Assembly (NCBI GenBank): GCA_934754855.1
Contig: CAKVJR010000013.1
Span: 1-25,278 of the forward strand
DNA length: 25,278 nucleotides
Source of the DNA: an uncultured Candidatus Melainabacteria bacterium
GTDB lineage: Bacteria; Cyanobacteriota; Vampirovibrionia; Gastranaerophilales; Gastranaerophilaceae
Direction of reading: 5' to 3'
Shown here one piece after another: positions 13,630 to 21,246 of this stretch. Positions within the stretch are counted from its first letter, which is position 1; each line of letters begins with the position of its first letter. The notes under the pieces were generated by a model. That model searched no databases, had not been told where the DNA came from, and saw nothing but the letters and a program-made list of their open reading frames with translations. The position numbers and the translations under genes are program-made.

Positions 13630-14533
13630 CTGAAAGCCGATTTTTTTCGAGAGTATTTTTGTCTTTATGAACAACGATTATCAAAACGCCCAAAAGAATT
13701 GCAATCATGCCCAAAATAATTTTGAAAGTAAGTTGTTCGTGGAAGAAAATGACGCACAAAACCATTGCACTGACGGGTTCCAAAGAACTTACAATCGCAG
13801 CTAAAGTCGGTCCGATTAATTTTATCGCTTTATTCAAGGTATCAATCGCAACAATCGTCGGCAAAATCGCCAACATCAATACGTCAATCCACAATATCGG
13901 CTCACTTATCGGTTTTAACAATGTCAAAAATTTCAAATTATAAACAAAAACCGAAAGTCCGAAAAACATTACATAAAAGGTCAGTTTGACGGTATTAAGT
14001 TTTTTCAAAACAGAATTTTTCTTAATTCCGACCATATAAATTGCATACGCCAATGCCGACAAAATAACATAGGTCAAACCCGTCAAATTCAAGTCCTGAC
14101 CGTCTTTTCCTTTATAGAAAAGAAAAATTCCGACAAGAACAAGTCCGACTGCAAACAAAGCAGATTTTTGCAATTTTTCGCCAAAGCCGATTGCCATAAT
14201 CAAAGCGACAAAAACAGGATAAATAAACAGAATTACAGAGGCAATTCCGCCGTCAATGTACGAATACGACATAAATAAGAATACGGACGAAAGAGCAAAC
14301 ATCAAGCCCGCAAAAAACATCGGCAAAATTTCGTTGCGATGCAATTTCAATGGAACTTTTTTTACAAAATTAGCCCACAAACCGAAAAGAACAACCGCCG
14401 TAATATATCTGTAAAACAAAACAGAATTTGCATCAAACCCTTTTGAATACATGTGCAGTGCAAAAACAGGGTTTGTACCATAACAAACCGCACCAACAGT
14501 TCCATTTAAAATTCCTGCCATTTTTCTTTTCAT
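13604..14533 (-). CDS. EamA/DMT-superfamily transporter
   Basis: This is a drug/metabolite-transporter-superfamily permease in the inner membrane, with two EamA halves (about residues 5-140 and 150-290) and about ten membrane helices over 309 residues, the usual size. Typical features are the N-terminal half starting with a GAVCYGTNPVFA helix and the second-half end YGIKLxxPTLAA-like segment (here IKLIGPTLAAIVSSLEPV), with a basic cytoplasmic tail. DMT members export amino acids, nucleotides or other metabolites; the substrate is not deducible. The gene is first in an operon with the overlapping radical SAM gene, so a common metabolite is possible. The ATG at 14533 lacks a clear Shine-Dalgarno, and a TATACT lies only 11 bases upstream. 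Confidence 0.9.
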   Translation of the reverse strand: MKRKMAGILNGTVGAVCYGTNPVFALHMYSKGFDANSVLFYRYITAVVLFGLWANFVKKVPLKLHRNEILPMFFAGLMFALSSVFLFMSYSYIDGGIASVILFIYPVFVALIMAIGFGEKLQKSALFAVGLVLVGIFLFYKGKDGQDLNLTGLTYVILSALAYAIYMVGIKKNSVLKKLNTVKLTFYVMFFGLSVFVYNLKFLTLLKPISEPILWIDVLMLAILPTIVAIDTLNKAIKLIGPTLAAIVSSLEPVSAMVLCVIFFHEQLTFKIILGMIAILLGVLIIVVHKDKNTLEKNRLSDENSTCQG

Positions 14534-14544
14534 AAAATCAGAGT

Positions 14545-14573
14545 AGTATAAAATATTAAAAAATCAAGAATAA
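14545..14573 (-). promoter_or_regulatory. Promoter of the EamA-radical SAM operon
   Basis: On the minus strand TTATTC (14573-14568), 17 bases and TATACT (14550-14545) lie 11 bases from the ATG. The implied leader is only about five bases, so initiation would be nearly leaderless. The -35 match is weak. Confidence 0.35.
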
Positions 14574-14585
14574 TCGTTACATGTC

Positions 14586-14614
14586 TTGTAATTTTGTAAA
14601 AAAACGGGCATAAT
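14586..14614 (+). promoter_or_regulatory. Promoter of the HD-GYP response regulator gene
   Basis: TTGTAA (14586-14591), a 17-base spacer and CATAAT (14609-14614) predict a start near 14621 and a leader of about 33 bases carrying AAGGA at 14643-14647. Confidence 0.45.
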
Positions 14615-14653
14615 AATAAGTAGTAATATTTTGATAAACAAAAAGGATTTAAA

Positions 14654-15790
14654 GTGGGTTTAAGCGATACACTTTTAAAAGAGAGCATTGACACCTTTAT
14701 CAACAATGACATGTCCGACACAAAGCCGACAATTTTGATTGTTGATGACGAAATTAACAATCTTCAACTTTTGAAAAGAACATTCAGAGGCTCATACAAT
14801 ATTTTGACTGCGTCAAACGGATTTGAGGCTCTCGATGTTGTTGAAAAAGAAGGAGATGCGATTTCTCTAATCGTAAGCGACCAAAAAATGCCACAAATGG
14901 AAGGTACGGAATTTTTAAAGAAGGTCAACGAAACGCACCCCGATATCATAAAAATCCTTTTAACAGGTCATCAGGATTCTGATATCATCGTTTCAGCAAT
15001 CAACGATTGCCAACTTTATCAGTACATCTTGAAACCTTTTGAGCCGGAAGAACTCAAGGTTGCGGTAAGTAACGGTTTAAAAAAATATGAACTTTCTTCT
15101 CGCAAAACCTTGATTATGAAAGATTTAAAAGAATTATTTTACAAAACCATCAAATCAATTTCCTGTGCACTTGATGCGAAAGACCCTTACACACACGGTC
15201 ACTCGCTTCGTGTAACTTTGTATTCATTGATTTTGGCAAGCAAATTGGGCTTGACCGATTCAGCACTTGAAGAAATTGAAACGGCGGGACTTTTGCACGA
15301 TATTGGCAAAATAGGCATTCCTCAAGCGATTTTGTGCAAACAGGCAAAATTGACCGACGAAGAATTTGAAATCATGAAAGACCACACAAGCCGTGGCGAA
15401 AAAATGATTAAAAACGTCAAAAAACTTCACTCGGTTGCAAGTTGGCTCAAATCTCACCACGAACGTTGGGACGGTCGAGGATATCCCTGCGGACTTAAAG
15501 GAACCGAAATTCCTCTGTTTGCAAGAGTTATCGCCATTGCCGACACATACGACGCAATGACTTCCACAAGACCGTACAGAAAAGCACTTCCCCACGAAGT
15601 CGCAATCCAAGAAATTAAGCGTTGTGCGGGCATGCAGTTTGACCCCGAACTTGCGGAAATTTTTGTCGCCAATGAGGCTGAAATTAAGGCAGCAAAAGAA
15701 AACCCCGAAGAGTATTATGAAAAATTGAGTTTTCTCCAAAAATATATCAATTCGGCAGAAGCAACGTTGCACCTTAATCAACAAAATTAA
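14654..15790 (+). CDS. Response regulator with HD-GYP output domain (probable c-di-GMP phosphodiesterase)
   Basis: This is a two-component response regulator with an RpfG-like layout. The receiver domain (about 25-140) has the acidic pair D31/D32, phospho-acceptor D76 in IVSDQKMP, T104 and K127 in LKPF. The HD-GYP domain (about 155-365) has the HxHSLRV helix, H215-D216 in LLHDIGKIGIP, H244, paired histidines H268/H269 and the GYP triad at 276-278 in HHERWDGRGYP. Intact metal ligands suggest hydrolysis of cyclic di-GMP to GMP, controlling motility, adhesion or surface structures; this is family knowledge. GTG at 14654 is chosen because AAGGA lies six bases upstream; ATG 14711 is a possible alternative. 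No histidine kinase is adjacent, so the partner is elsewhere. Confidence 0.92.
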   Translation: MGLSDTLLKESIDTFINNDMSDTKPTILIVDDEINNLQLLKRTFRGSYNILTASNGFEALDVVEKEGDAISLIVSDQKMPQMEGTEFLKKVNETHPDIIKILLTGHQDSDIIVSAINDCQLYQYILKPFEPEELKVAVSNGLKKYELSSRKTLIMKDLKELFYKTIKSISCALDAKDPYTHGHSLRVTLYSLILASKLGLTDSALEEIETAGLLHDIGKIGIPQAILCKQAKLTDEEFEIMKDHTSRGEKMIKNVKKLHSVASWLKSHHERWDGRGYPCGLKGTEIPLFARVIAIADTYDAMTSTRPYRKALPHEVAIQEIKRCAGMQFDPELAEIFVANEAEIKAAKENPEEYYEKLSFLQKYINSAEATLHLNQQN

Positions 15791-15807
15791 AAAATTTTTC
15801 AAAAAGA

Positions 15808-15833
15808 AAAGACAGGTTTTAAAGCCTGTCTTT
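15808..15833. terminator. Bidirectional rho-independent terminator
   Basis: AAAGACAGG (15808-15816) pairs with CCTGTCTTT (15825-15833) over an eight-base loop, with A-rich and T-rich flanks. It separates the convergent HD-GYP and 808-aa TPR genes. Confidence 0.88.
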
Positions 15834-15860
15834 CTTAACGTTTTGGGATTTAACGTTTAC

Positions 15861-18287
15861 TTATTTTTTAGATTGAATTGTTGCTACTCTTGTTTTCGCA
15901 TATTGAGTGTATTTATTTTCGTCCAATTCCATCTTCAAGAATTGTTCATAAGCGAGTTGCGAACGGTTAAATTCTCTGAGTTTGTCATACGCAAGACCCA
16001 ACGAATAGTAGGAAAGTGCGTAATTCGGATTATTTTTGATTGCCATCATGAAGTTTCTTGTCGAATCTTCATATTTTTCCGTTGCATAAGCAATGTGACC
16101 CAAATAGTAATATGCTTGGAAGTCGTTTGGATTAGATGCAACAACCTTTTCCATAAGTTTCTTCGCATTTGCATATTCGCCCTGATTCATGTAAGTTACA
16201 GCCTGATTCATAACTTCGTTGCTATCTTGAAGAGAAAGGTGTTGTTTCAACTGTTGAGCATTTGCGTTTTGCGGATCGGCAGCGATTGCAGCGTCAACAT
16301 ATTTTTTCGCTTGTTGAATATCGCCACGGGTATAATACAAATAACCCAAAGAATAGAGGATTTGCGTATTGTTCGGGGACATCGAATCTGCTCTGTTGTA
16401 GTATTCAATAGCGGTTTGAGGCTGACCGAGAGCACTGTAACAAGATGCAATAATCGTCAAAGAACGCAATGTCGGAGGATTTACACCCTCTAAGACCTGA
16501 ATTGTTCCTCTGTAATCTTCCTGAGTCAATAATTCGTTCGCTCTGATGTACATATCTGTATTCTCTTGCGAAGAAGTTACAGGCTTATTATCAACCTTTG
16601 TCTTCTTGTTATTTTTAACTTTTTTATCTGTTTTTTGTTTCTTTTCAACTTTCTTTTCTTTTTGTTTTTCAACTTTTTGTGTCGGTTGAGAAGAAACATT
16701 TTGTTCAGAAGATTGAGTATTTGCAGACGGTGCAGATGTTGAACCCAAAGCAGACGCATTCGGGTTAACCATCTTAATCACACGTTTTCCGTTTTGATAT
16801 GAAACGTACATAACAGGTCTGCGGTTTTGTGAATTAGTCAAAGACTTAACACTCGGATCACCTTCAAGAGTAGTTCTTGTGCCAATTTCTCCCGATTTCG
16901 GAGTTGTGTCGGCAGTTTGATATTTTGAAGTTGATTGATAACTTGTCGGCTGAGTTTGCGGTTGAGAATATTCTGTTTCCGACGGAGCAAAATCAATCTT
17001 GTTCGACTGTTGTTTTTGTCTTAAATCTTGTTCTTCGTATGAAGAATTTGTATTTTCGAGTTGATTTTCAAAAGTTGCCGATGCGTTTTGAACTGCATTC
17101 ATAGAATCGTTTTCGGTATTTACGTTAACAATTCTGACAACACGACGTCCGTTGACATAAGTAACCAAAATACGTTTGTTACTGTTTGTTCTCGGAGCGG
17201 GCTGCGGTCTGTAATTGCCTGCATTATCCGAGTGTGAATATTTCAAGTTTCTTCTTTGTGTTGCCTCTTTTACGTTCGGCATTTTTCTGTTTTGAGAAAC
17301 TTGTACCTGTTGAGGTGTATTTGTCGTAACTCTTCTGTTATCAACCGTTTCGTATTTATTTTGTTGCGATTGTTCAAGGTTTTCGTCAACTTCCTGTTCA
17401 ATTTTTCTTGAACCTGATGAAGAAAGTGCCATCATCGTCGGAGAAACCTGTCTTGTTCCGCCCTGTTGATAATTTTCTTCGGGAGAGGTTTGAGAAACAG
17501 TGCGTTTAGGTCCTCTTGAGTATGCAACATTTGTCATCGGGTCATAGAAATTTTGACCGCCCATTTCAGAATAATAAGCATTTACAGCCTCATTAAGAGC
17601 AATAACCGTTTCGTTATTTGAGGGTTCAAATGCAGACGCTACACGGTATTCGTGGATTGCTTTGTCGTATTGACCCGCTTGAGAATATGCTTTTGCAAGT
17701 GCAATTCTGAAATCGACATCGTGCGGATAACCTTTTTTCAACGCTGAATATATTTCTATTGCCTTGTCATAATCGTTTTTATCAAGGGCAAATTGAGCGT
17801 ATTCAAAACGGTAATTAATATTTTGAAAGTCGAGAGCAACGGCTTTTTTAATTGCATCAAACGCTTTTTCGTTTGAGCCGAAATTTCTTTCCCAAAGAGA
17901 TTTTTGATAATATCTTCTTGCATTGTTGGGTTGGTCATTGATACCGTCATCAATGAAAGAAGTCCACTTTGCAATTTCTTTATCTTTTGCTTTGCCGTCC
18001 AAATCTTTTATCATGCCGATAAATTCGTTGAAAGCCTCATCAGCCTCAATATATCTGTGGTTTCTATCATAATAGTCAAAAATGGCTGCTTGTCTGTCAA
18101 ATCTTTTATCCGGAGTTGAATATTTTGTCATAATTTTTTTCAACGCATCGGTGTTTGTTCTCGGCAACTGTCTTATGATAGCACCGTTTGTGCCGTAAAC
18201 CGAACGAGCCTGAACAGTAGAATCGTCAGCAAACATGCCCGTTACGAGTACCGCTGAAGCCAATAACAATAGTGTTCTCTTTTTCAT
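15861..18287 (-). CDS. Exported TPR protein with duplicated NGRRVVRIVN-type motif, 808 aa
   Basis: The protein begins with a Sec-type signal peptide (KKRTLLLLASAVLVTGMFA, cleavage near residue 20-28), so it probably acts in the periplasm or at the envelope. N-terminal TPR units (about 95-245) are followed by a long disordered Gln/Asn/Ser/Thr-rich linker (about 250-560), then a lysine-rich stretch (about 550-580, KKVEKKQKTDKK). A second TPR block runs from about 590 to 800. The linker holds two similar short segments: VTYVNGRRVVRIVNVN (near residue 372) and VSYQNGKRVIKMVNPN (near 490). Function unknown; TPR blocks suggest assembly or scaffolding of envelope complexes. GGAG lies about 12 bases before the ATG, somewhat far. 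A TATAAT at 18319-18314 is the likely -10. The gene is monocistronic, with a shared terminator. Confidence 0.82.
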   Translation of the reverse strand: MKKRTLLLLASAVLVTGMFADDSTVQARSVYGTNGAIIRQLPRTNTDALKKIMTKYSTPDKRFDRQAAIFDYYDRNHRYIEADEAFNEFIGMIKDLDGKAKDKEIAKWTSFIDDGINDQPNNARRYYQKSLWERNFGSNEKAFDAIKKAVALDFQNINYRFEYAQFALDKNDYDKAIEIYSALKKGYPHDVDFRIALAKAYSQAGQYDKAIHEYRVASAFEPSNNETVIALNEAVNAYYSEMGGQNFYDPMTNVAYSRGPKRTVSQTSPEENYQQGGTRQVSPTMMALSSSGSRKIEQEVDENLEQSQQNKYETVDNRRVTTNTPQQVQVSQNRKMPNVKEATQRRNLKYSHSDNAGNYRPQPAPRTNSNKRILVTYVNGRRVVRIVNVNTENDSMNAVQNASATFENQLENTNSSYEEQDLRQKQQSNKIDFAPSETEYSQPQTQPTSYQSTSKYQTADTTPKSGEIGTRTTLEGDPSVKSLTNSQNRRPVMYVSYQNGKRVIKMVNPNASALGSTSAPSANTQSSEQNVSSQPTQKVEKQKEKKVEKKQKTDKKVKNNKKTKVDNKPVTSSQENTDMYIRANELLTQEDYRGTIQVLEGVNPPTLRSLTIIASCYSALGQPQTAIEYYNRADSMSPNNTQILYSLGYLYYTRGDIQQAKKYVDAAIAADPQNANAQQLKQHLSLQDSNEVMNQAVTYMNQGEYANAKKLMEKVVASNPNDFQAYYYLGHIAYATEKYEDSTRNFMMAIKNNPNYALSYYSLGLAYDKLREFNRSQLAYEQFLKMELDENKYTQYAKTRVATIQSKK

Positions 18288-18313
18288 TTTATTAAATTGC
18301 TCCGATAATTCAC

Positions 18314-18319
18314 ATTATA
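18314..18319 (-). promoter_or_regulatory. -10 element of the 808-aa TPR gene
   Basis: TATAAT on the minus strand lies 26 bases upstream of the ATG at 18287. The nearest TTGAAT (18346-18341) is 21 bases away, too far for a standard -35. Confidence 0.4.
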
Positions 18320-18402
18320 CTTTCTATATTTTACAGTATTATTCAAAATTTAACAAAGATGTTAAGCGGATTTAACGTAAAAAGATGATTTTGTTTAAGA
18401 TA

Positions 18403-18411
18403 TGTTATAAT
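18403..18411 (+). promoter_or_regulatory. Extended -10 promoter of the thioesterase gene
   Basis: TG at 18403-18404 and TATAAT at 18406-18411 form an extended -10, predicting a start near 18418. This excludes the in-frame ATG at 18385, which would lie upstream of the transcript, and supports ATG 18442 with AGGA just before it. Confidence 0.6.
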
Positions 18412-18441
18412 TCATGTGTCAAACAGAATAGGATTTTCAAA

Positions 18442-19173
18442 ATGTACAGAAAAACTTACGAGATTCAATTTCACGAAACAGACTGCAAAAACAGACTCAA
18501 AGAAGCGGTGTTGTTAAATTTTTTCCAAGACATTGCAGCCGTTGACGCAGAAGTTATGGGAATCGGATACTCACAAATTCAAAATAAAAATATAGGTTGG
18601 TTTTTAACTAAATATCACATCAAAATTTTTGACACAATTAAAAATTGCGGAAAAATCGCCCTTGAATCACAATCCAACGGGATTATGAGAATTACATTTA
18701 TTCGTGACTTTGACATTTTTGATGCGGATAACAAAAAAATCGGCGAAGCAACGAGTTCATGGGCAGTAGCCGACTTGGAAACGGGCAAAATCATTCCGCC
18801 TGCGGAAGTTTTTGAGGGATTTCCGAATGTAAATCGTGACGAACTCCGCTCGACTTTTCCGAAAATTCCCGCTTTGAAAAAAGTTGATTTTCAAAAAGAA
18901 TTTGTCGCAGAATACAACAATCTTGATGTAAATTGCCACGTTAACAATGCGGTGTATTTGACTTGGGCAGATGAAGTTTTGCCGTTTGAAATGCTTGTTT
19001 CAACGAGAATTGCGGAACTTGAAATACAGTACAAACAACAGGTAAAATATGGCGAAAAAGTTGTCGTTTCGGCAGATTTTGACGAAGAAACCATGACAAT
19101 AACGGAAGAAGTCAAACTCGAAAGCGGAGAAACGGCATGCCTTATCAGACAAAAAAGAGTCAAAGCCGAATAA
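18442..19173 (+). CDS. Acyl-ACP thioesterase (FatA/FatB-like, Acyl-ACP_TE family)
   Basis: This family releases free fatty acids from acyl-ACP and is built of two hot-dog domains. From ATG 18442 the protein has 243 residues, the usual bacterial length. The N-terminal half (about 1-130) carries the opening EIQFHETDCKNRL and IGWFLTKYHI, which contacts the acyl chain. The C-terminal half bears the catalytic D162-x-N164-x-H166 followed by VNN and Y172 (LDVNCHVNNAVYLTW), aligning with plant FatB Asp/Asn/His. E196 or a nearby Glu would be the fourth residue. In bacteria that lack direct acyl-ACP to glycerolipid transfer, it can supply free fatty acids; together with FabI in this window it points to type II fatty-acid metabolism, but the genes are not linked. 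Substrate chain length is unknown. Confidence 0.87.
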   Translation: MYRKTYEIQFHETDCKNRLKEAVLLNFFQDIAAVDAEVMGIGYSQIQNKNIGWFLTKYHIKIFDTIKNCGKIALESQSNGIMRITFIRDFDIFDADNKKIGEATSSWAVADLETGKIIPPAEVFEGFPNVNRDELRSTFPKIPALKKVDFQKEFVAEYNNLDVNCHVNNAVYLTWADEVLPFEMLVSTRIAELEIQYKQQVKYGEKVVVSADFDEETMTITEEVKLESGETACLIRQKRVKAE

Positions 19174-19236
19174 TTTTACAATTGTCAAACACACTGTAAA
19201 CAAAGGTTTTGTCGCCAATATCGCCAATTTTTACAA

Positions 19237-19265
19237 TTTACAAAATCGGCAAAAATTGCTAAAAT
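19237..19265 (+). promoter_or_regulatory. Promoter of the M2-like peptidase gene
   Basis: TTTACA (19237-19242), a 17-base spacer and TAAAAT (19260-19265) predict transcription from about 19272. The leader of about 45 bases contains AAGGAAGGA (19302-19310). Confidence 0.6.
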
Positions 19266-19316
19266 AAAGAAAAATTTTAAACACGCAAAAATATTTTGTG
19301 TAAGGAAGGATTTAAG

Positions 19317-21044
19317 ATGAAAATCGGTAATATCATTCAATCTTCGGTTGTAAATAACCTTAAAAAAGTTACGGATAATTTTCCCAAAACGAAACCTATG
19401 CCGGCAGATAGCGTTGAATTTTCAACAAAAGCCGCACCAATCAAGACAAACGACGACAAATTCGTCGAATTGAGAGAAACGATTTCTCCGAAAATGCAAG
19501 AAGTTCTCTCAGGTTCGGAAGAAGCGGGTTGGGATTTTTACATCAACAGTACCGAAGAAAATATGGATAAAATGAATGTTGCACAAGATAAGGTCAACAA
19601 TTTTTATGACGACCCCGAAACTTATGCAAAACTCAAGGAAATTAACGAAGCAGGCGGAGTTAAAGATGAAAAATTGCAAAAGCAACTTCGTGTTTTGACG
19701 AGTGCATTCGGCGACGGAATTGAATACAAAGCCGACCTTGAAGCAATGAATAAAAAGGAAAATGAAATTTCACAAAAATTAAATTCTTTCCAAATGCAAA
19801 TCGACGGCAACCCCGTTTCTAAAGCACAAATCCAAAAGATTATGGAAACGGAAACAAACCCCGAAGTCAGAAAAAAAGCCGCAGATGCTAAGATTGCATC
19901 GGGTGACTTGATTGCGGACGACCTCGTTGAACTTGTTAAAATGAGAAACGATTTTGCTAAGAAAAAGGGTTACGACAATTATTTCGATATGAAAATTTCG
20001 GAAGATTACGATATTAAACCGCAAGAATTGGATAAACTTTTATCAGATGTTGCAGAACAGACAAAATCTTCAAACGAAAAAGTTATGGCAGAAACGAAAG
20101 CAGATTTGTCAAAAGCCTTTGGAATTGCCCCTGAAGATTTGAGAAGTTACCACTATGGACTTATTTGCGGCGAAGACCCCGAAAAAGCAGTCAATGACGC
20201 AATTAAAACAAAAGAACAAGTTGTTGAAATTTCCAAAAAGGCTTACGAGGGAATGGGCTATAACATTGATGAAATGCCGATTTTACTCGATTTGTTCCCG
20301 AGAGAAAACAAAAACACTCACGGATTCTCGTTCCCGATTACTCCGGGTTCAGATGCAAGAATTTTGGCTAACTTGACGAACAATGTTTCAAGCGTTGATA
20401 CATTGATGCACGAATTGGGACACTCGGTGTTCACGGTTCAAACAGACGCAAGTTTGCCCTATCTTGAACAAGATACAACAAGTACAATGACAGAAGCAGT
20501 TGCAATGATGATGGGCGATATGATTAGAACAGAGGGACTTGCAAAAGACCTTGTTACTCCCGAAGTCAATGCAAAATTTGAAAATTCTTTGGGCAAGGAG
20601 GAATCGAAATTTGTCGGCTCAAGTATGGCAATTATTGACTTTGAACGTCAAATGTATGAAAATCCCGACCAAGATTTGAAAGCCTTGTGGCACGATATGG
20701 GCGTAAAATATAAAGGAAGAAGCGAACAAGATACCCCGACGAATGAATGGGCAACAATTCCGCACTTCCTCTCACACCCCGGCTATTATCAAAACTACTT
20801 CCGTGCATCGCTCATCAAGGCTCAATTGTATGAATCATTGACCGAAAAATTCGGCGGTAAATTGACCGAAAATAAAGGCACAGCAGAATATTTGGACAAT
20901 AATTTGTTCCAATATGGCGGCTCAAAAACAGATGACGAAAACCTCATCGAAATTACAGGCAAACCGCTTACGGCAGAAGCATTCTGCAACAGATTGAATA
21001 AACTTGTTGAAAAAAGCGAAAAACAAGAAAACGAACAAGAATAA
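19317..21044 (+). CDS. Zinc metallopeptidase of the M2 (ACE-like)/M3 group, 575 aa
   Basis: This is a gluzincin peptidase that most resembles family M2 (angiotensin-converting-enzyme-like dipeptidyl carboxypeptidases). The zinc site is H365-E366-L-G-H369 with E393 as third ligand; the 23-residue gap equals that of ACE, whereas M3 thimet-type enzymes use 24. The N-terminal GWDFYINSTEENM (near 75) matches the M2 pattern W-x-x-x-T-N-x-T-x-E-N. The C-terminal H483...GYYQNYF (489-495) parallels the ACE His/Tyr/Tyr transition-state segment. Residues 1-45 are a polar extension with no Sec signal. ATG 19317 has AAGGAAGGA upstream; the earlier in-frame TTG at 19296 overlaps it. The protein is probably cytoplasmic unless the extension is an export tag. 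M3 assignment remains possible. A strong terminator follows. Confidence 0.82.
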   Translation: MKIGNIIQSSVVNNLKKVTDNFPKTKPMPADSVEFSTKAAPIKTNDDKFVELRETISPKMQEVLSGSEEAGWDFYINSTEENMDKMNVAQDKVNNFYDDPETYAKLKEINEAGGVKDEKLQKQLRVLTSAFGDGIEYKADLEAMNKKENEISQKLNSFQMQIDGNPVSKAQIQKIMETETNPEVRKKAADAKIASGDLIADDLVELVKMRNDFAKKKGYDNYFDMKISEDYDIKPQELDKLLSDVAEQTKSSNEKVMAETKADLSKAFGIAPEDLRSYHYGLICGEDPEKAVNDAIKTKEQVVEISKKAYEGMGYNIDEMPILLDLFPRENKNTHGFSFPITPGSDARILANLTNNVSSVDTLMHELGHSVFTVQTDASLPYLEQDTTSTMTEAVAMMMGDMIRTEGLAKDLVTPEVNAKFENSLGKEESKFVGSSMAIIDFERQMYENPDQDLKALWHDMGVKYKGRSEQDTPTNEWATIPHFLSHPGYYQNYFRASLIKAQLYESLTEKFGGKLTENKGTAEYLDNNLFQYGGSKTDDENLIEITGKPLTAEAFCNRLNKLVEKSEKQENEQE

Positions 21045-21075
21045 TTAATTGTAAATAATTCTTAATTGACAAAAT

Positions 21076-21107
21076 CTCTTTCTTCGGGAAGAGTTTTTGT
21101 TGTTTTT
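21076..21107 (+). terminator. Rho-independent terminator with cUUCGg tetraloop
   Basis: The stem 21076-21082 pairs with 21087-21093 (one G-U pair) and closes a UUCG tetraloop in its stable C(UUCG)G context. The following T-rich tract is the start of a 9-base tandem repeat. It ends the peptidase transcript. Confidence 0.85.
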
Positions 21108-21120
21108 GTTGTTTTTGTTG
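21094..21120 (+). repeat. Three perfect tandem copies of TTTTTGTTG
   Basis: TTTTTGTTG is repeated exactly at 21094-21102, 21103-21111 and 21112-21120. The first copy serves as the U tract of the terminator just upstream. Copy number is likely to vary by slippage. Confidence 0.9.
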
Positions 21121-21128
21121 CATTCCTT

Positions 21129-21140
21129 GTCATTGCGAGG
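21129..21140 (+). repeat. Short copy of the GTCATTGCGAG dispersed-repeat end
   Basis: GTCATTGCGAGG here shares its first 11 bases with the left end of the inverted-repeat element at 24799-24809, so dnaE is flanked on both sides by this word. Similar words end palindromic intergenic repeats in many bacteria. Only the end is preserved here. Confidence 0.45.
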
Positions 21141-21149
21141 TGGGCAAAA

Positions 21150-21177
21150 TTGAAAATATTATCAACAAATGTATAAG
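21150..21177 (+). promoter_or_regulatory. Probable dnaE promoter
   Basis: TTGAAA (21150-21155), a 16-base spacer and TATAAG (21172-21177) predict a start near 21184, downstream of the in-frame ATG at 21169. This supports the dnaE start at 21247 with AAAGGA at 21235-21240. Confidence 0.45.
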
Positions 21178-21246
21178 CACCATTATTCATTTTCGTGGCG
21201 GGCATGCTTTGTTTGTTGTAAAATATTTCTGTCGAAAGGAATTGAA

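Noticed and set aside
13630..13674. TTG start adding 15 residues to the radical SAM protein
   Set aside because: No ribosome site, and ATG 13629 begins exactly at the B12-binding domain.
15843..16493. 216-residue open frame antisense to the 808-aa TPR gene
   Set aside because: It is fully inside and opposite a gene with a signal peptide and TPR pattern, with no ribosome site and a composition typical of a shadow frame.
18385..18441. Upstream ATG for the thioesterase
   Set aside because: It lies upstream of an extended -10 promoter, so it would not be in the transcript; the family N-terminus begins at 18442.
19225..19258. CAATTTTT/AAAAATTG stem as a terminator after the thioesterase
   Set aside because: It is pure AT apart from the ends, has an 18-base loop and no U tract; it overlaps the promoter of the next gene.
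21169..21246. Upstream ATG for dnaE
   Set aside because: The extra 26 residues are unlike DnaE, and ATG 21247 has AAAGGA and starts the PHP motif correctly.
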